Shown here one piece after another: positions 26,447-35,209 of a stretch of 64,000 nt of DNA. Position numbers and translations under genes: made by a program. Under the pieces are notes generated by a model. It was not told the DNA's origin and ran no database searches. It worked only from the letters and a program-made list of their open reading frames with translations. The stretch comes from Hyphomicrobiales bacterium. GTDB taxonomy: Bacteria > Pseudomonadota > Alphaproteobacteria > Rhizobiales > Rhizobiaceae. Positions within the stretch are counted from its first letter, which is position 1; every line of letters starts with the position of its first letter. The stretch lies in assembly GCA_900469615.1 (NCBI GenBank), contig UBYA01000011.1, positions 744,001-808,000 on the forward strand, read 5' to 3'.

Positions 26447-27388
26447 ATGGATCTTCGTCAGCTTCGTTATTTCGCCGCCGTCGCCCGGGAGCGCAATTTT
26501 ACGCGCGCCGCCGAGTTGCTGCATATCGCGCAGCCGCCGCTGAGCCGGCAGATCCAGCTTCTGGAGGAGGAGCTCGGAGTCTCGCTGCTCATCCGCAAGA
26601 GCCGTCCCGTACGCCTGACCGATGCCGGCCGGCTGTTCTACGAGCAGGCTCTGCAGATCCTCGGCCGCGTCGAGCAGATGCGGGATGCGACGCGCCGTGT
26701 CGGCCTCAACCAGAACAGCGTCTTCTCCATCGGCTTCGTCGCATCCACGCTCTACGGCGACATTCCCTCGCTGGTCCGAAAGATGCGCCAGCATGCGCCG
26801 GAACTCGATATCCAGCTGCTGGAACTGGTGTCGGTCCAGCAAATCCCCGCGCTCAAGGAGGGTCGCATCGACGTCGGCTTCGGCCGGCTGCGTCATAGCG
26901 ATCCCAATGTCGTCGGGACCGTCCTGCGCGAGGAGCGTCTCGTGGCGGCCGTGCCCATGGGGACGGCGCTTGCCGGGGATTCCGCACCCTTGCCGGTCAA
27001 AAGTCTCCACGGGCAGAAGCTGATCGTCTACCCGAAGGAGCCGCGGCCCGGCTACGCCGATCAGGTGCTGGGGCTTTTGCAGAGCCACGACGTCCGTCCC
27101 GCGGAAGTGCATGAAGTGCGGGAGATCCAGACCGCCCTCGGGCTTGTGGCGGCCGATGCCGGGGTCTGCGTCATCCCTTCGTCCGCGCGGCAGATGCGAT
27201 CCGACGTCCACTACCGGCTGATAGAGGAGGAGGCGATGACGTCTCCGGTGATCCTCAACCATCGCATCGGCGACAACTCGGTTTATATCGACCTCATCAA
27301 GCGGCTGATTAAGGAGATGTACGAGGAAAATCCGCCGTGGCTGGACGTGGAGCATAATGTCCTGCCCAACCGCCCCCAAGGCGATTAG
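26447..27388 (+). CDS. catR: LysR-type activator of catechol genes (CatR)
   Basis: A 313-residue LysR regulator of the BenM/CatR subgroup. N-terminal winged helix: MDLRQLRYFAAVARERNFTRAAELLHIAQPPLSRQI. The effector domain includes VGFGRLRHSDPNV and VVREERLVAAVP-like sequence (TVLREERLVAAVP), as in CatR, whose inducer is cis,cis-muconate. ATG 26447 is chosen because the family starts MDLRQLRYF; the upstream 13 codons are open by chance. Divergent from catBCA. Confidence 0.92.
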   Translation: MDLRQLRYFAAVARERNFTRAAELLHIAQPPLSRQIQLLEEELGVSLLIRKSRPVRLTDAGRLFYEQALQILGRVEQMRDATRRVGLNQNSVFSIGFVASTLYGDIPSLVRKMRQHAPELDIQLLELVSVQQIPALKEGRIDVGFGRLRHSDPNVVGTVLREERLVAAVPMGTALAGDSAPLPVKSLHGQKLIVYPKEPRPGYADQVLGLLQSHDVRPAEVHEVREIQTALGLVAADAGVCVIPSSARQMRSDVHYRLIEEEAMTSPVILNHRIGDNSVYIDLIKRLIKEMYEENPPWLDVEHNVLPNRPQGD

Positions 27389-27959
27389 CCGGTGCCCGGA
27401 CAATCGGGCAAAGCATGTGCCGATCGCCAGGCCGGAAAATGGCGCCATGCGCTGCACGGGCATTGCCATGCAAAATTCTGAAAGTGTTTTTCTTTTTCCC
27501 GGCGGTCCGCAGCCGGATATTTGATTTTCCCAGGCGGAGTTCCCTGCTAGATTCGAAGGGGATACATCGATGGGATGGGGCATGTTGAGATTTTCGCTGT
27601 CGGCCTGGCTTTTCCTGGCAGCTGTCTGCACCCTTTTCCTTGCCCACGGCGAAACCATGGGTTTTCGACCATGCATGCGGTTGTCGAAGACGACGTGACG
27701 GCCGTCCGCGGACGGCTCGGCGAGTTGCCTGACAGCAATGCCATGGCGGCGCGGGCGCCGATCGGGATTGCCGCGAATGTCGATCCTGCTGATCATGACG
27801 GCAAGGCACCGTTGCCACATGCCAATACCGGCGGCGGGATCGTGAGTTTATGGGAGGAAGCAGGGGCGATGTAACGCGGCATTCCGACTTTGACGCTATC
27901 CAGTTATCAGGGGGCGAACGGTTTAGCCTCTCGAATCTATGAGAATGAAGGGTTCAGAC
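27389..27959. other. Mostly non-coding gap between catR and the AllE-like gene
   Basis: About 570 bases. Apart from the possible small gene at 27570-27698, the open frames here have no recognisable product. An A/T-rich segment with a T-run (about 27480-27500) could be the end of the catR transcript or a promoter. Confidence 0.5.
27570..27698 (+). CDS. Possible small membrane or secreted peptide (42 aa)
   Basis: A 42-codon frame with a good ribosome site (AAGGGG about seven bases before ATG). The product begins MGWGMLRFSLSAWLFLAAV and continues with a hydrophobic stretch to LAHG, then a short basic tail with two Cys in total. This could be a single-pass small membrane protein or a signal peptide with a very short mature part. 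No family recognised. Another frame of 99 codons overlaps it; the ribosome site and hydrophobic profile favour this one, but it could be chance. Confidence 0.3.
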   Translation: MGWGMLRFSLSAWLFLAAVCTLFLAHGETMGFRPCMRLSKTT

Positions 27960-28796
27960 ATGCAACGAAATTACTATTCCTCCCTTGGTGGCCATTCGCC
28001 GCAAAGCGATCTTCTGACGGGGCGGGCCGTGTTCATGGAAGCCTATGCGGTCATCCCGAAGGGGGTCATGCAGGATATCGTCACCAGCTATCTGCCCTTC
28101 TGGAACGATACGCGCTGCTGGGTGATCGCCCGGCCGCTCTCCGGCTTCGCAGAGACCTTTTCGCAATATATCATGGAAGTGGCGCCGGGCGGCGGCAGCG
28201 ACAGGCCGGAGCTGGACCCCGAGGCTGAAGGCGTGCTCTTCGTGGTCGATGGCGAAGTCGAGCTGACGCTGCCTTCCGGCAAGCATGTTCTTCAACCGGG
28301 CGGCTATGCCTTCCTGCCGCCGGGCCTGAAATGGTCCCTTCACAACCGCGCGGGCGCGCATGCCCGCTTCCATTGGCTGCGCAAGGCCTACGAGGCCGTG
28401 GAGGGCCTGGCTCATCCCGAGCCGCTCGTTCTCAACGAAAAGGATATCACGCCGGCCGCAATGCCGGGCACTGAAGGACGCTGGGCAACCACGCGCTTCG
28501 TGGATCCGTCCGATCTGCGGCACGATATGCATGTGACGATCGTTACGCTCCAGCCCGGCGCCGTCATCCCTTTCGCCGAAACCCATGTCATGGAACACGG
28601 TCTCTATGTGCTGGAAGGCAAGGCTGTCTATCGTCTGAACCAGGATTGGGTGGAGGTGGAAGCCGGTGACTTCATGTGGCTGCGCGCCTTCTGCCCGCAG
28701 GCGTGCTATGCCGGCGGCCCCGGTCCCTTCCGCTACCTGCTCTACAAGGATGTCAACCGCCATATGGCGCTTCGTCCCTTCGGTTCGCGCCGTTAA
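27960..28796 (+). CDS. allE: (S)-ureidoglycine aminohydrolase-like bicupin
   Basis: A 278-residue protein with two cupin domains, like AllE/YlbA (about 260). The second cupin contains the metal-binding pattern E-x-H-x-x-E-H in AETHVMEHGLYVLEGKAVYRLN and the end YLLYKDVNRHM, both diagnostic. AllE releases ammonia from ureidoglycine in allantoin use and binds manganese. ATG 27960 (MQRNYYSS) is chosen because GAAGGG lies eight bases before it. No other allantoin genes are nearby, so it is an orphan whose real substrate may differ. Confidence 0.8.
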   Translation: MQRNYYSSLGGHSPQSDLLTGRAVFMEAYAVIPKGVMQDIVTSYLPFWNDTRCWVIARPLSGFAETFSQYIMEVAPGGGSDRPELDPEAEGVLFVVDGEVELTLPSGKHVLQPGGYAFLPPGLKWSLHNRAGAHARFHWLRKAYEAVEGLAHPEPLVLNEKDITPAAMPGTEGRWATTRFVDPSDLRHDMHVTIVTLQPGAVIPFAETHVMEHGLYVLEGKAVYRLNQDWVEVEAGDFMWLRAFCPQACYAGGPGPFRYLLYKDVNRHMALRPFGSRR

Positions 28797-28938
28797 GCCC
28801 GAGCCGTGGCTGGAATCCGCGTAGCCCTTGCGCGGGTTCCGCTTGCGGTCATCGGCTCGCCAGGCGCCGGCCGACGCGCGTCACAGGGTTTCGAGTTGCA
28901 GACAGCCGCTTCCGCGCGGCTGACGGTCGACCTTCGTA

Positions 28939-29895
28939 TCAGTTCGTAAGGCGCACGGCATCGCCATCGGCGGAGGAGCACTGCGACGAGATCGTGTAGA
29001 AGAAATCCTGCCGATCCCACCCGCCGCCGTCCTCCCAGGCGTGTTTTTGCGCGGCCTGACAGCCGAAATAGTTTTCGATCGGCAATGTCACGCCTTTGGG
29101 AAGCTCGCTGCCGTCGACGAAGAGATAGTTCGAGGTATTCGGATCGTCCGTTCGCAAGGTCAGGTCATATTTCGTGCTGGAGGAAGACTTGCTGCAACTG
29201 ACGGCATTGTTGTTCGATACCGATGCCGCCTTGCCGAGCGGGCAGCCATCGTCCTTGACGTCCATCTGCAACGCCAGCTTGGTATATTGGCCAAGGGTAA
29301 TCGGCCCTGAGGGTACGGCTGTCATCGTGCCTTGTCCGCTGTCGTTATGGGTCGTCGGCTGATAGGTCACCGTGCCGACGACCGTTTCTGACGTCGAATT
29401 CGGCCTGACGACGCGAATGGTGATGACCTTGTAGTACCAGCCCTGGGCCTGTGTCGGCGTGAGCGTCACGATATCGGGTTTTGCCGGAGCCGTGGCCTGA
29501 GAGTTCACACCGATGTCGACGCTGTTGATGTTGACGATGCGCATCAGGTTCGTCGGCACGGCTCCTGTCAGGTTGACGGAAAGGACGCGTCCGTTCGCCG
29601 TGATGGTGTAGCTGAGATTGGCGGGCGTCGTATCCGCGTATGCGGCGATGAAACGGCTTGCCTCCGCCTGTGCCGCAGCCAGATTGGTGCCATCGAAGAC
29701 CTTGCCGCCCGCCAGCGCCGCACCATCGGCGATTTCCTGCAAATTCGCCCGCTGAAATATCGCCGAGGAATAGTCGACGGCCATTCCGGCAGCCGCGACC
29801 AGAGGGACGGCAAGCAGTGCCGTCATCGTGGAAAAATTGCCGCCGCGATCGCCGGCCAGATGGCCTATATGCCGTAAAAAGCCGATGCCCATCAT
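28939..29895 (-). CDS. TadE/TadG-like pilus-assembly protein
   Basis: A 318-residue protein with the TadG N-terminus: GNFSTMTALLAVPLVAAAGMAVDYSSAI is a single membrane helix (about residues 20-45) followed by QRANLQEIADGAALAGGK, the standard TadE/G start. The rest is an extracytoplasmic beta-rich domain with six Cys in pairs (CPLGK, SCSK, FGCQ, SQC), suggesting disulfides. The von Willebrand A domain of full-length TadG is absent. No other tad genes flank it, so it may be a stand-alone surface protein. It converges on the AllE-like gene. Confidence 0.75.
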   Translation of the reverse strand: MMGIGFLRHIGHLAGDRGGNFSTMTALLAVPLVAAAGMAVDYSSAIFQRANLQEIADGAALAGGKVFDGTNLAAAQAEASRFIAAYADTTPANLSYTITANGRVLSVNLTGAVPTNLMRIVNINSVDIGVNSQATAPAKPDIVTLTPTQAQGWYYKVITIRVVRPNSTSETVVGTVTYQPTTHNDSGQGTMTAVPSGPITLGQYTKLALQMDVKDDGCPLGKAASVSNNNAVSCSKSSSSTKYDLTLRTDDPNTSNYLFVDGSELPKGVTLPIENYFGCQAAQKHAWEDGGGWDRQDFFYTISSQCSSADGDAVRLTN

Positions 29896-30126
29896 CTCTG
29901 CCGGAAAAGGTTTAAACTTTGCCGGACAGTATGGCGATAAGTATAAAGACGCCGTTTAAAAGGAAGATCAAGTTCTATCTACCGGTCGATATTTTCAGCA
30001 TGTATCAATCAGGTTTGAATTCTTTGAATGCGCCACTTCGCGTCCATTAATATTAGATATGGCGCATGATTTATGTCTGCGCCGTCAGCGGCGGATATGC
30101 CGAATGAGCATCTTGGTCCATTCCGA

Positions 30127-31875
30127 TCATCTCGACGTCTGGTCATCCTCGCCAGCCGGCAGGCCGACTTCGATCAGCGTCTGGTTGATTTTCCGGCGGG
30201 CTTCGAGATAGATCGGGCTGGTGTTGCGTGTGGGCAGGCCAATATTGGCGGCTGTGGAGCCTGGCCTTAGCTGCAACCCCCTGGCCAGTGCCTGCTTTGC
30301 TTCGTCCAATCGACCCAGCCGCTGATAGGCGGTTGCCAGGAGCATGTGGGCGCGTCCCGTTCCCGGCGTGATTGCGATGGAACGTTGCAGCCACTCGATA
30401 GCATCTTCATTGCGATTTAAAAGCACATCGGTCCATCCCGCCGCCAACAACCAGGTCCAGCGCGATACGTCCGGAGTGTCGAAGCGGTCGGCTTGCGCGA
30501 ATGTCGCAAGGGCGTCCTCGAACCGTCCCAGTTGAATCTGCGTAAGGCCGAGATGGAACAATGCCGTGCCATCCCACGGGTTGAAGCTCAGCGCTCTTGC
30601 GCAGGCGACGAGACTTTCCGAAAACTGGTTCGTCACGGTCAGAAAGCGGCAATAGGTCCCAAGCACCGGAATAGAGTTCGGCCGGCTTCGCAGGGCATGT
30701 TCAAGCAAGGATCTTGCCTCATTTTCCGCTGCCTTGCCCTCCGCCGGGCTATACCAGGCCAGCTGGATTCCGCGCAGATGCAACGCGGCGAGCGCGATCT
30801 GCAGGTCGGGGTTGTTTGGCTGGTCGCTCAGATATTTTTCAAGGATCGCGCGCGCCGTCGCGAAGCGTTCCTTGGTTGTGTGATTAATCGAGGCGGTGGC
30901 CTGCTGTATCGCGACGTCTGCGGCATCCGCCTGTGGTCCGCTGTCGGCCTCGCCGAATTTGTTCAGGCGGATTGCAAGTTGATAGCCCGCGCGGGCAGCG
31001 AGCCGGGATGCGAGACGCTGCTTGTCGGGTTCGCCGGCATCCAGCCTGACTTCGGCAACGGATTCGATCTCGCGGCTGGCTACGTTGATGAGGCGTGTCC
31101 GGAAAATCCAGGATTGCGGCCCTTTCTGCAATTCTTCCTGGAGGAAGAGATCGGCGCCATGGGCGCGTGCCGGGATCGCTTCGGCCGTCGCTACCGGACC
31201 TTGCTTCTTGGAGGCGATGAGGCGAATGCCGTCGATCCTTGCCAGACCGTCGATCATTTCCGCAGCGACAGCTTGCGCCAGGGCGTTACTTTGAGGATCG
31301 GCGGCGCTGTCGACAATCGGCGGGACTTCGATGACCGGGCCATCCGATCTGAAACCGCTGTTCCCCCGCGAGGAAAAGAAGACGAGGCCGACAACGGCGA
31401 CTGCAAGCAGGGCTGTGAATGCCCCGAAAGCAAATGTCTTGTGCGAACCGGGCCGGCGTTCCGGACTTGCCGGTTCGATGACCAACTCCGCGTCGGAAGC
31501 CGATATATTGCGCGCAGATCCGCGGGGCGGACCGTCCGGCATGAGAGACACCTCGGCGCTGAAAAGATAACCGCGGCCGGACACGAGCTTGACCATGTGC
31601 CGCTGCGTGTCGCCCAATGCCGCGCGGATCTCGCGGATACATTGAAACAGACTGTCTTCTGCGACGTGTATCCCCGGCCAGACTGCGTTCATCAGCTCCT
31701 GCTTGCCGACGACGCGCCTGTTGTTGGTGACGAGGAACCTCAGCAGTTCAAAGGCTTTGGGCCGCAGCCGGATCGCGGAGCCGTCAGGCCCATGAAGCTC
31801 GGCACGATCCGGATCAAGAACGAACCCAGCAAAACAAAACACCGGCTTGCAACGATCCTCAACTGCAGCATTCAA
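30127..31875 (-). CDS. CadC-type membrane transcription regulator with TPR repeats
   Basis: A 582-residue one-component regulator. Residues about 15-110 form an OmpR/CadC winged helix (IRLRPKAFELLRFLVTNNRRVVGKQELMNAVWP, ending VSGRGYLFSAEV). A single membrane helix lies at about 146-166 (TFAFGAFTALLAVAVVGLVFF). The periplasmic part ends in several tetratricopeptide repeats (about 330-560: SWDG-type FNPWDGTALFHLGLTQIQLGRFEDALATF). Such proteins bind DNA while sitting in the membrane and sense an external signal. Target unknown; three TCAGAA repeats about 150 bases upstream may be its own site. Confidence 0.85.
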   Translation of the reverse strand: MNAAVEDRCKPVFCFAGFVLDPDRAELHGPDGSAIRLRPKAFELLRFLVTNNRRVVGKQELMNAVWPGIHVAEDSLFQCIREIRAALGDTQRHMVKLVSGRGYLFSAEVSLMPDGPPRGSARNISASDAELVIEPASPERRPGSHKTFAFGAFTALLAVAVVGLVFFSSRGNSGFRSDGPVIEVPPIVDSAADPQSNALAQAVAAEMIDGLARIDGIRLIASKKQGPVATAEAIPARAHGADLFLQEELQKGPQSWIFRTRLINVASREIESVAEVRLDAGEPDKQRLASRLAARAGYQLAIRLNKFGEADSGPQADAADVAIQQATASINHTTKERFATARAILEKYLSDQPNNPDLQIALAALHLRGIQLAWYSPAEGKAAENEARSLLEHALRSRPNSIPVLGTYCRFLTVTNQFSESLVACARALSFNPWDGTALFHLGLTQIQLGRFEDALATFAQADRFDTPDVSRWTWLLAAGWTDVLLNRNEDAIEWLQRSIAITPGTGRAHMLLATAYQRLGRLDEAKQALARGLQLRPGSTAANIGLPTRNTSPIYLEARRKINQTLIEVGLPAGEDDQTSR

Positions 31876-32295
31876 AATACGGCCCAGTATAGGGAAAGTT
31901 TAGTTCGACAGTCAATGTGCGGCCATCCGTATCCGGAAAAACAAATCGTCGTCCGCAAACACAGTCGGATCGCGGCGGAGAGCCCGATTAAATGTCGATT
32001 TTTTCGAGCAAAATCGCGGATTTCAGAAAAATATCAGAAAATATCAGAACCTAGCCGGGGCGGTATCAAGACACCGGCGCGCCGATTCCAGTACGATCCG
32101 GGCTGTTGGAGAGTTAACGGCGATTTACTCGTGAGCGGGGGGACATGCTGGTTACCATGGAGAAAGAAACAAGACTATTCTATGTGTTACATGGCGCATC
32201 TTCAGATTTGATGTTCCTAATATTCATGAGCGTTCCGCAACGGCATGGCCGCGAATTGGACATCGGACAGCCGGCAATGATGAGAGAGTTTCCCA
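31876..32295. promoter_or_regulatory. Divergent control region with three phased TCAGAA repeats
   Basis: 420 bases without a gene, between the CadC-type regulator and the next plus-strand gene. It is clearly more A/T-rich than its surroundings. TCAGAA occurs at 32023, 32034 and 32044, spaced 11 and 10 bases, that is on the same face of the helix, inside an A/T-rich block. This could be a regulator-binding array or a curved-DNA promoter element. Confidence 0.4.
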
Positions 32296-33258
32296 ATGGG
32301 AACGGTGCTTGATTTTCCGGTTTCCCGATCGGCGGACGCCATGCGTGCGGTCGAAATGCCGACCGCCGGGACGGACGGCCCGAGCGGGGCAGCGGTTTTT
32401 TCCCGGGCGATCATGTTTCTGGCGCGCAGCTTCATTACGGCTCACGGGGCTTCTCCCCGCATTGCGGCACTTTTCGCCGCTCAGCAGCGCTGGCTCCTGT
32501 GCCATGCCGCATTGGGCAATTACTTCACGGCCTTTCAGAGGGCTCAGGCCGGATTGACCCGGCGGGATCTCGGAAATCTTGCCTTGCAATACGGAATTGC
32601 CAGCCGGAACACGGCCTATGCGTTTTTCGACGAAGCATTGAAATACGATATCATTCGCCCGGTTTCCGGCGCCAGGCACGGTCAATCGGAGCAGGCCGCA
32701 CCCGCACCGGCGACGCTTTCGATGCTGATCCGGTGGTACACGGTGCATTTTCAGGCACTCGATCTCATCGACGGCGGAGGCAGGTCGGTACTGTTCCTTT
32801 CTGAGCCGGAGACGCTGCTGGCTCTGGTGGAGCCGATTGCCGCACACGCGCTTCTTTCCAGTCCCGAAGTGCGCAGCCCCGGTCCGCTGTACGCGATCTT
32901 CACCTGGGCCGATGCCGGCGGGCTTCTCATGGACAGGCTGATTGCCGGAATAGATCCGGAGGTGCCGGCGGGGCGGGACAGGCTCCTGACCGATGTAAGC
33001 TCGATCTCCTATCTGGCGCGATCGTTCGGCCTGTCTCGCGCCCATACCAGCCGCAAGCTCGCGGCAGCGGAAACCATCGGCGGCATCGGCTGGAGCGGCC
33101 GGCGTGGTCACTCGCAGATCTGGCTCTCGCGAGGCTTTTACGGGGAATATGCGCGGGCGCACGCACGCAAGCTGCAGATTCTGGACAGTGCTTTGGCCGA
33201 GGCGTTGTCGGCTCTGGCGCCATCACCTGAAAAATCGATGGTGACCGGCGATATCTGA
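32296..33258 (+). CDS. Uncharacterised protein with a probable C-terminal helix-turn-helix
   Basis: A 320-residue soluble, mostly helical protein. No family recognised. Residues about 235-270 (SISYLARSFGLSRAHTSRKLAAAETIGGIGWSGRRG) look like a winged helix-turn-helix; an earlier segment (about 80-125, LTRRDLGNLALQYGIASRNTAYAFFDEALKYDII) could be a second one. Two DNA-binding-like motifs suggest a transcription regulator, perhaps a duplicated wHTH. No strong ribosome site at ATG 32296. It converges on the LysR gene at 33286. Confidence 0.6.
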   Translation: MGTVLDFPVSRSADAMRAVEMPTAGTDGPSGAAVFSRAIMFLARSFITAHGASPRIAALFAAQQRWLLCHAALGNYFTAFQRAQAGLTRRDLGNLALQYGIASRNTAYAFFDEALKYDIIRPVSGARHGQSEQAAPAPATLSMLIRWYTVHFQALDLIDGGGRSVLFLSEPETLLALVEPIAAHALLSSPEVRSPGPLYAIFTWADAGGLLMDRLIAGIDPEVPAGRDRLLTDVSSISYLARSFGLSRAHTSRKLAAAETIGGIGWSGRRGHSQIWLSRGFYGEYARAHARKLQILDSALAEALSALAPSPEKSMVTGDI

Positions 33259-33285
33259 TCGCGGCGGAGCGCAGGGCCGCACTGG

Positions 33286-34236
33286 TCAAAGCCCCCAGAT
33301 CACCGATTCCTCGTGGCGCTTGATCAGATGCCGCAACTCCTGAAAGCCCAGGCGAACGAAATCCGCGAACTGGTCGACGGCGGGAGCGCGCGGCGCATCG
33401 ACTCGTTTGAGGATGGCAAGCGCGCGCTCGGGATGCGGAATCGTGACGGGCAGAGCGGTGATCGTCTTTTCCTTGCGCTGGGCGAAGACGACGCTGTGCG
33501 GCATGATGGTCAGCGCATCCGCCGATTTCAGATAATTGATCACGCTCATCAGCGAGCCGCCCGAGTAGCGGATCTTGATTTCGGTGGCGCCGAAGGAAAG
33601 GAGCAGGGCGCGCAGGTCCGCCAGCAGCGGGCTTCCCGGCGGCGGCGCGACCCAGGGGTAGTCGAGAAGGTGGCTCGGCTGCGGCCGGCGCTTCAGCAAC
33701 AGCGGATGTGTTACCCGGCACGCGACGACGTTGCGCCCGGGAAGGATCTGCTGGAATTCGAGGCCGGAGCCCTCGTCGAGAATATCGATCGGGCAGATGG
33801 CAAGATCGATCTGGTCGGCCTTGAGCGCCGCACGCAGGTCCGGAAAATAGCCGTAGCTCTGGTCGATGCGCACGTCCGGATGGCTTGCCTGGAACTCCGC
33901 GCACAGCCGGGCGATCAATGCGTCCATGAAGAAGGGGGTGCCGCCGATCCGCACGACCCCGCTCTTGCCAACGCGGAAGCTTTCCACCAGATCGGAAGCC
34001 TTGCGCGAGGCCGCGAGCATTGCGAAGCCATGCTCGGCGAGCGACAGGCCAAGCGGCGTCGGCTGCAGCGGCCGCCGGCCCTTGACGAAGAGCGGTTCTC
34101 CCACACGCTTTTCCAGCAGCGACAAGGTGCGGGATACGGCGGGTTGCGCCAGGCCCAGCAGAGCCGCGCCTTCCGTAACGCCGCCCGTCTTCACGACGGC
34201 TGCAAGCTGGATGAGGTGCCGTTCATCTATCTTCAT
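33286..34236 (-). CDS. LysR-type regulator of the hydroxyquinol genes
   Basis: A 316-residue LysR protein: winged helix at residues about 5-65 (LIQLAAVVKTGGVTEGAALLGLAQPAVSRTLSLLEKRVGEPLF), followed by the periplasmic-binding-like effector domain. It is divergent from the hydroxyquinol dioxygenase gene, and a T-N11-A palindrome overlaps its own start codon (34235-34249), suggesting autoregulation and control of the catabolic operon. The inducer is unknown; a chlorinated or hydroxylated aromatic intermediate is plausible. Confidence 0.87.
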   Translation of the reverse strand: MKIDERHLIQLAAVVKTGGVTEGAALLGLAQPAVSRTLSLLEKRVGEPLFVKGRRPLQPTPLGLSLAEHGFAMLAASRKASDLVESFRVGKSGVVRIGGTPFFMDALIARLCAEFQASHPDVRIDQSYGYFPDLRAALKADQIDLAICPIDILDEGSGLEFQQILPGRNVVACRVTHPLLLKRRPQPSHLLDYPWVAPPPGSPLLADLRALLLSFGATEIKIRYSGGSLMSVINYLKSADALTIMPHSVVFAQRKEKTITALPVTIPHPERALAILKRVDAPRAPAVDQFADFVRLGFQELRHLIKRHEESVIWGL

Positions 34237-34249
34237 AACGATATGTTAT
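34235..34249. promoter_or_regulatory. LysR-type operator at the start of the hydroxyquinol regulator
   Basis: ATAACGATATGTTAT is a perfect ATAAC/GTTAT inverted repeat with a five-base centre and T-N11-A shape. It overlaps the first codon of the minus-strand LysR gene and lies 85 bases before the dioxygenase start. Position and form suggest the regulator binds here. Confidence 0.55.
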
Positions 34250-34333
34250 ATTGACTGACAATAAAATCATCAATCCATACCCGCCCGGCTGCTAGTGTTC
34301 CTTCCCATACATGAGAGATCCTGGAGGATGGGC

Positions 34334-35209
34334 ATGGTGGAGCGTGCTAAGGCGCTCACATTCAGCGAGACGACGTCGGCAGAAGCTTTCGCCGAGCGCT
34401 TTCACGCGGACAATGACGGCGATCTGCCGCGATTGATCGCGGCGGCCGTTACGCATGTTCACGATCTCATCAAGCAGTTTCGCCCGACCCGGGAAGAGTG
34501 GCGCAAGGTCATCGCCTTCCTGACGGAGGTGGGCCACGCCTCGGACGAGCGGCGGCAGGAATGGGTGTTGCTGTCCGATCTCATCGGCGCGTCCGCATTG
34601 GTCGAGGAGGTCAATTGCCGGCGACCGAAGGCGGCAACGCCGAACACCGTCCGTGGCCCGTTCTTCCGCAATGACGCGCCCGAGCGGGCATCGGGGGCTT
34701 CGATCTCGCTCGACGGCATCGGTGAGCCGCTGATGGTGTCCGTGCGTGTGCAGGATCTCGACGGTATGCCGGTTGCCGGCGCCGAGGTGATAACCTGGCA
34801 GGCCAATGCCGAAGGCTATTACGAAAATCAGCAGCCGGACCTGCAGCCGGAATACAATTTGCGTGGCCTCTTCCGCACGGATGCCGAAGGGCGCTTTCAT
34901 TATCGCTCGGTAATGCCCTCCGGCTATGGCGTGCCGGATGACGGGCCGGTCGGGCGGCTGCTTGCCGGGACAGGCTATCCGCTGCGTCGTCCGGCGCACC
35001 TGCATTTCGTCATTCGCGCCAAGGGCTTCGAGACCATTACGACCCATATTTACGATGCGAGCGACCCGCATCTTGCCGAGGATGCCCTGTTCGGCGTGCG
35101 GCCGGACCTCGTCGTCCGTTTCGAGCCTGCCGAAATCGATGGAAAGCGCGCGAAGGCAGTCAACCTGACCTTCGTCATGGTGAGAACAAAGCCGGGGAGG
35201 GCAGGATAA
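34334..35209 (+). CDS. Hydroxyquinol 1,2-dioxygenase (first copy)
   Basis: A 291-residue intradiol dioxygenase with iron ligands Y163 (AEGYYEN), Y198 (PSGYGVPDD), H222 and H224 (RPAHLHFVI). The N-terminal helical domain, TVRGPFFRNDAPE and LQPEYNLRGLFRTD are typical of the hydroxyquinol/chlorocatechol branch, not CatA. It would open hydroxyquinol (benzene-1,2,4-triol) to maleylacetate, the substrate of the next gene. ATG 34334 is preferred over ATG 34328 because GGAGG (34323-34327) is six bases before it and abuts the other. Coupled to the reductase by TAATG. Confidence 0.88.
   Translation: MVERAKALTFSETTSAEAFAERFHADNDGDLPRLIAAAVTHVHDLIKQFRPTREEWRKVIAFLTEVGHASDERRQEWVLLSDLIGASALVEEVNCRRPKAATPNTVRGPFFRNDAPERASGASISLDGIGEPLMVSVRVQDLDGMPVAGAEVITWQANAEGYYENQQPDLQPEYNLRGLFRTDAEGRFHYRSVMPSGYGVPDDGPVGRLLAGTGYPLRRPAHLHFVIRAKGFETITTHIYDASDPHLAEDALFGVRPDLVVRFEPAEIDGKRAKAVNLTFVMVRTKPGRAG

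Noticed and set aside
27309..27820. Minus-strand and overlapping plus-strand frames in the gap after catR
   Set aside because: No ribosome site plus recognisable product; only the small hydrophobic peptide frame was kept, at low confidence.
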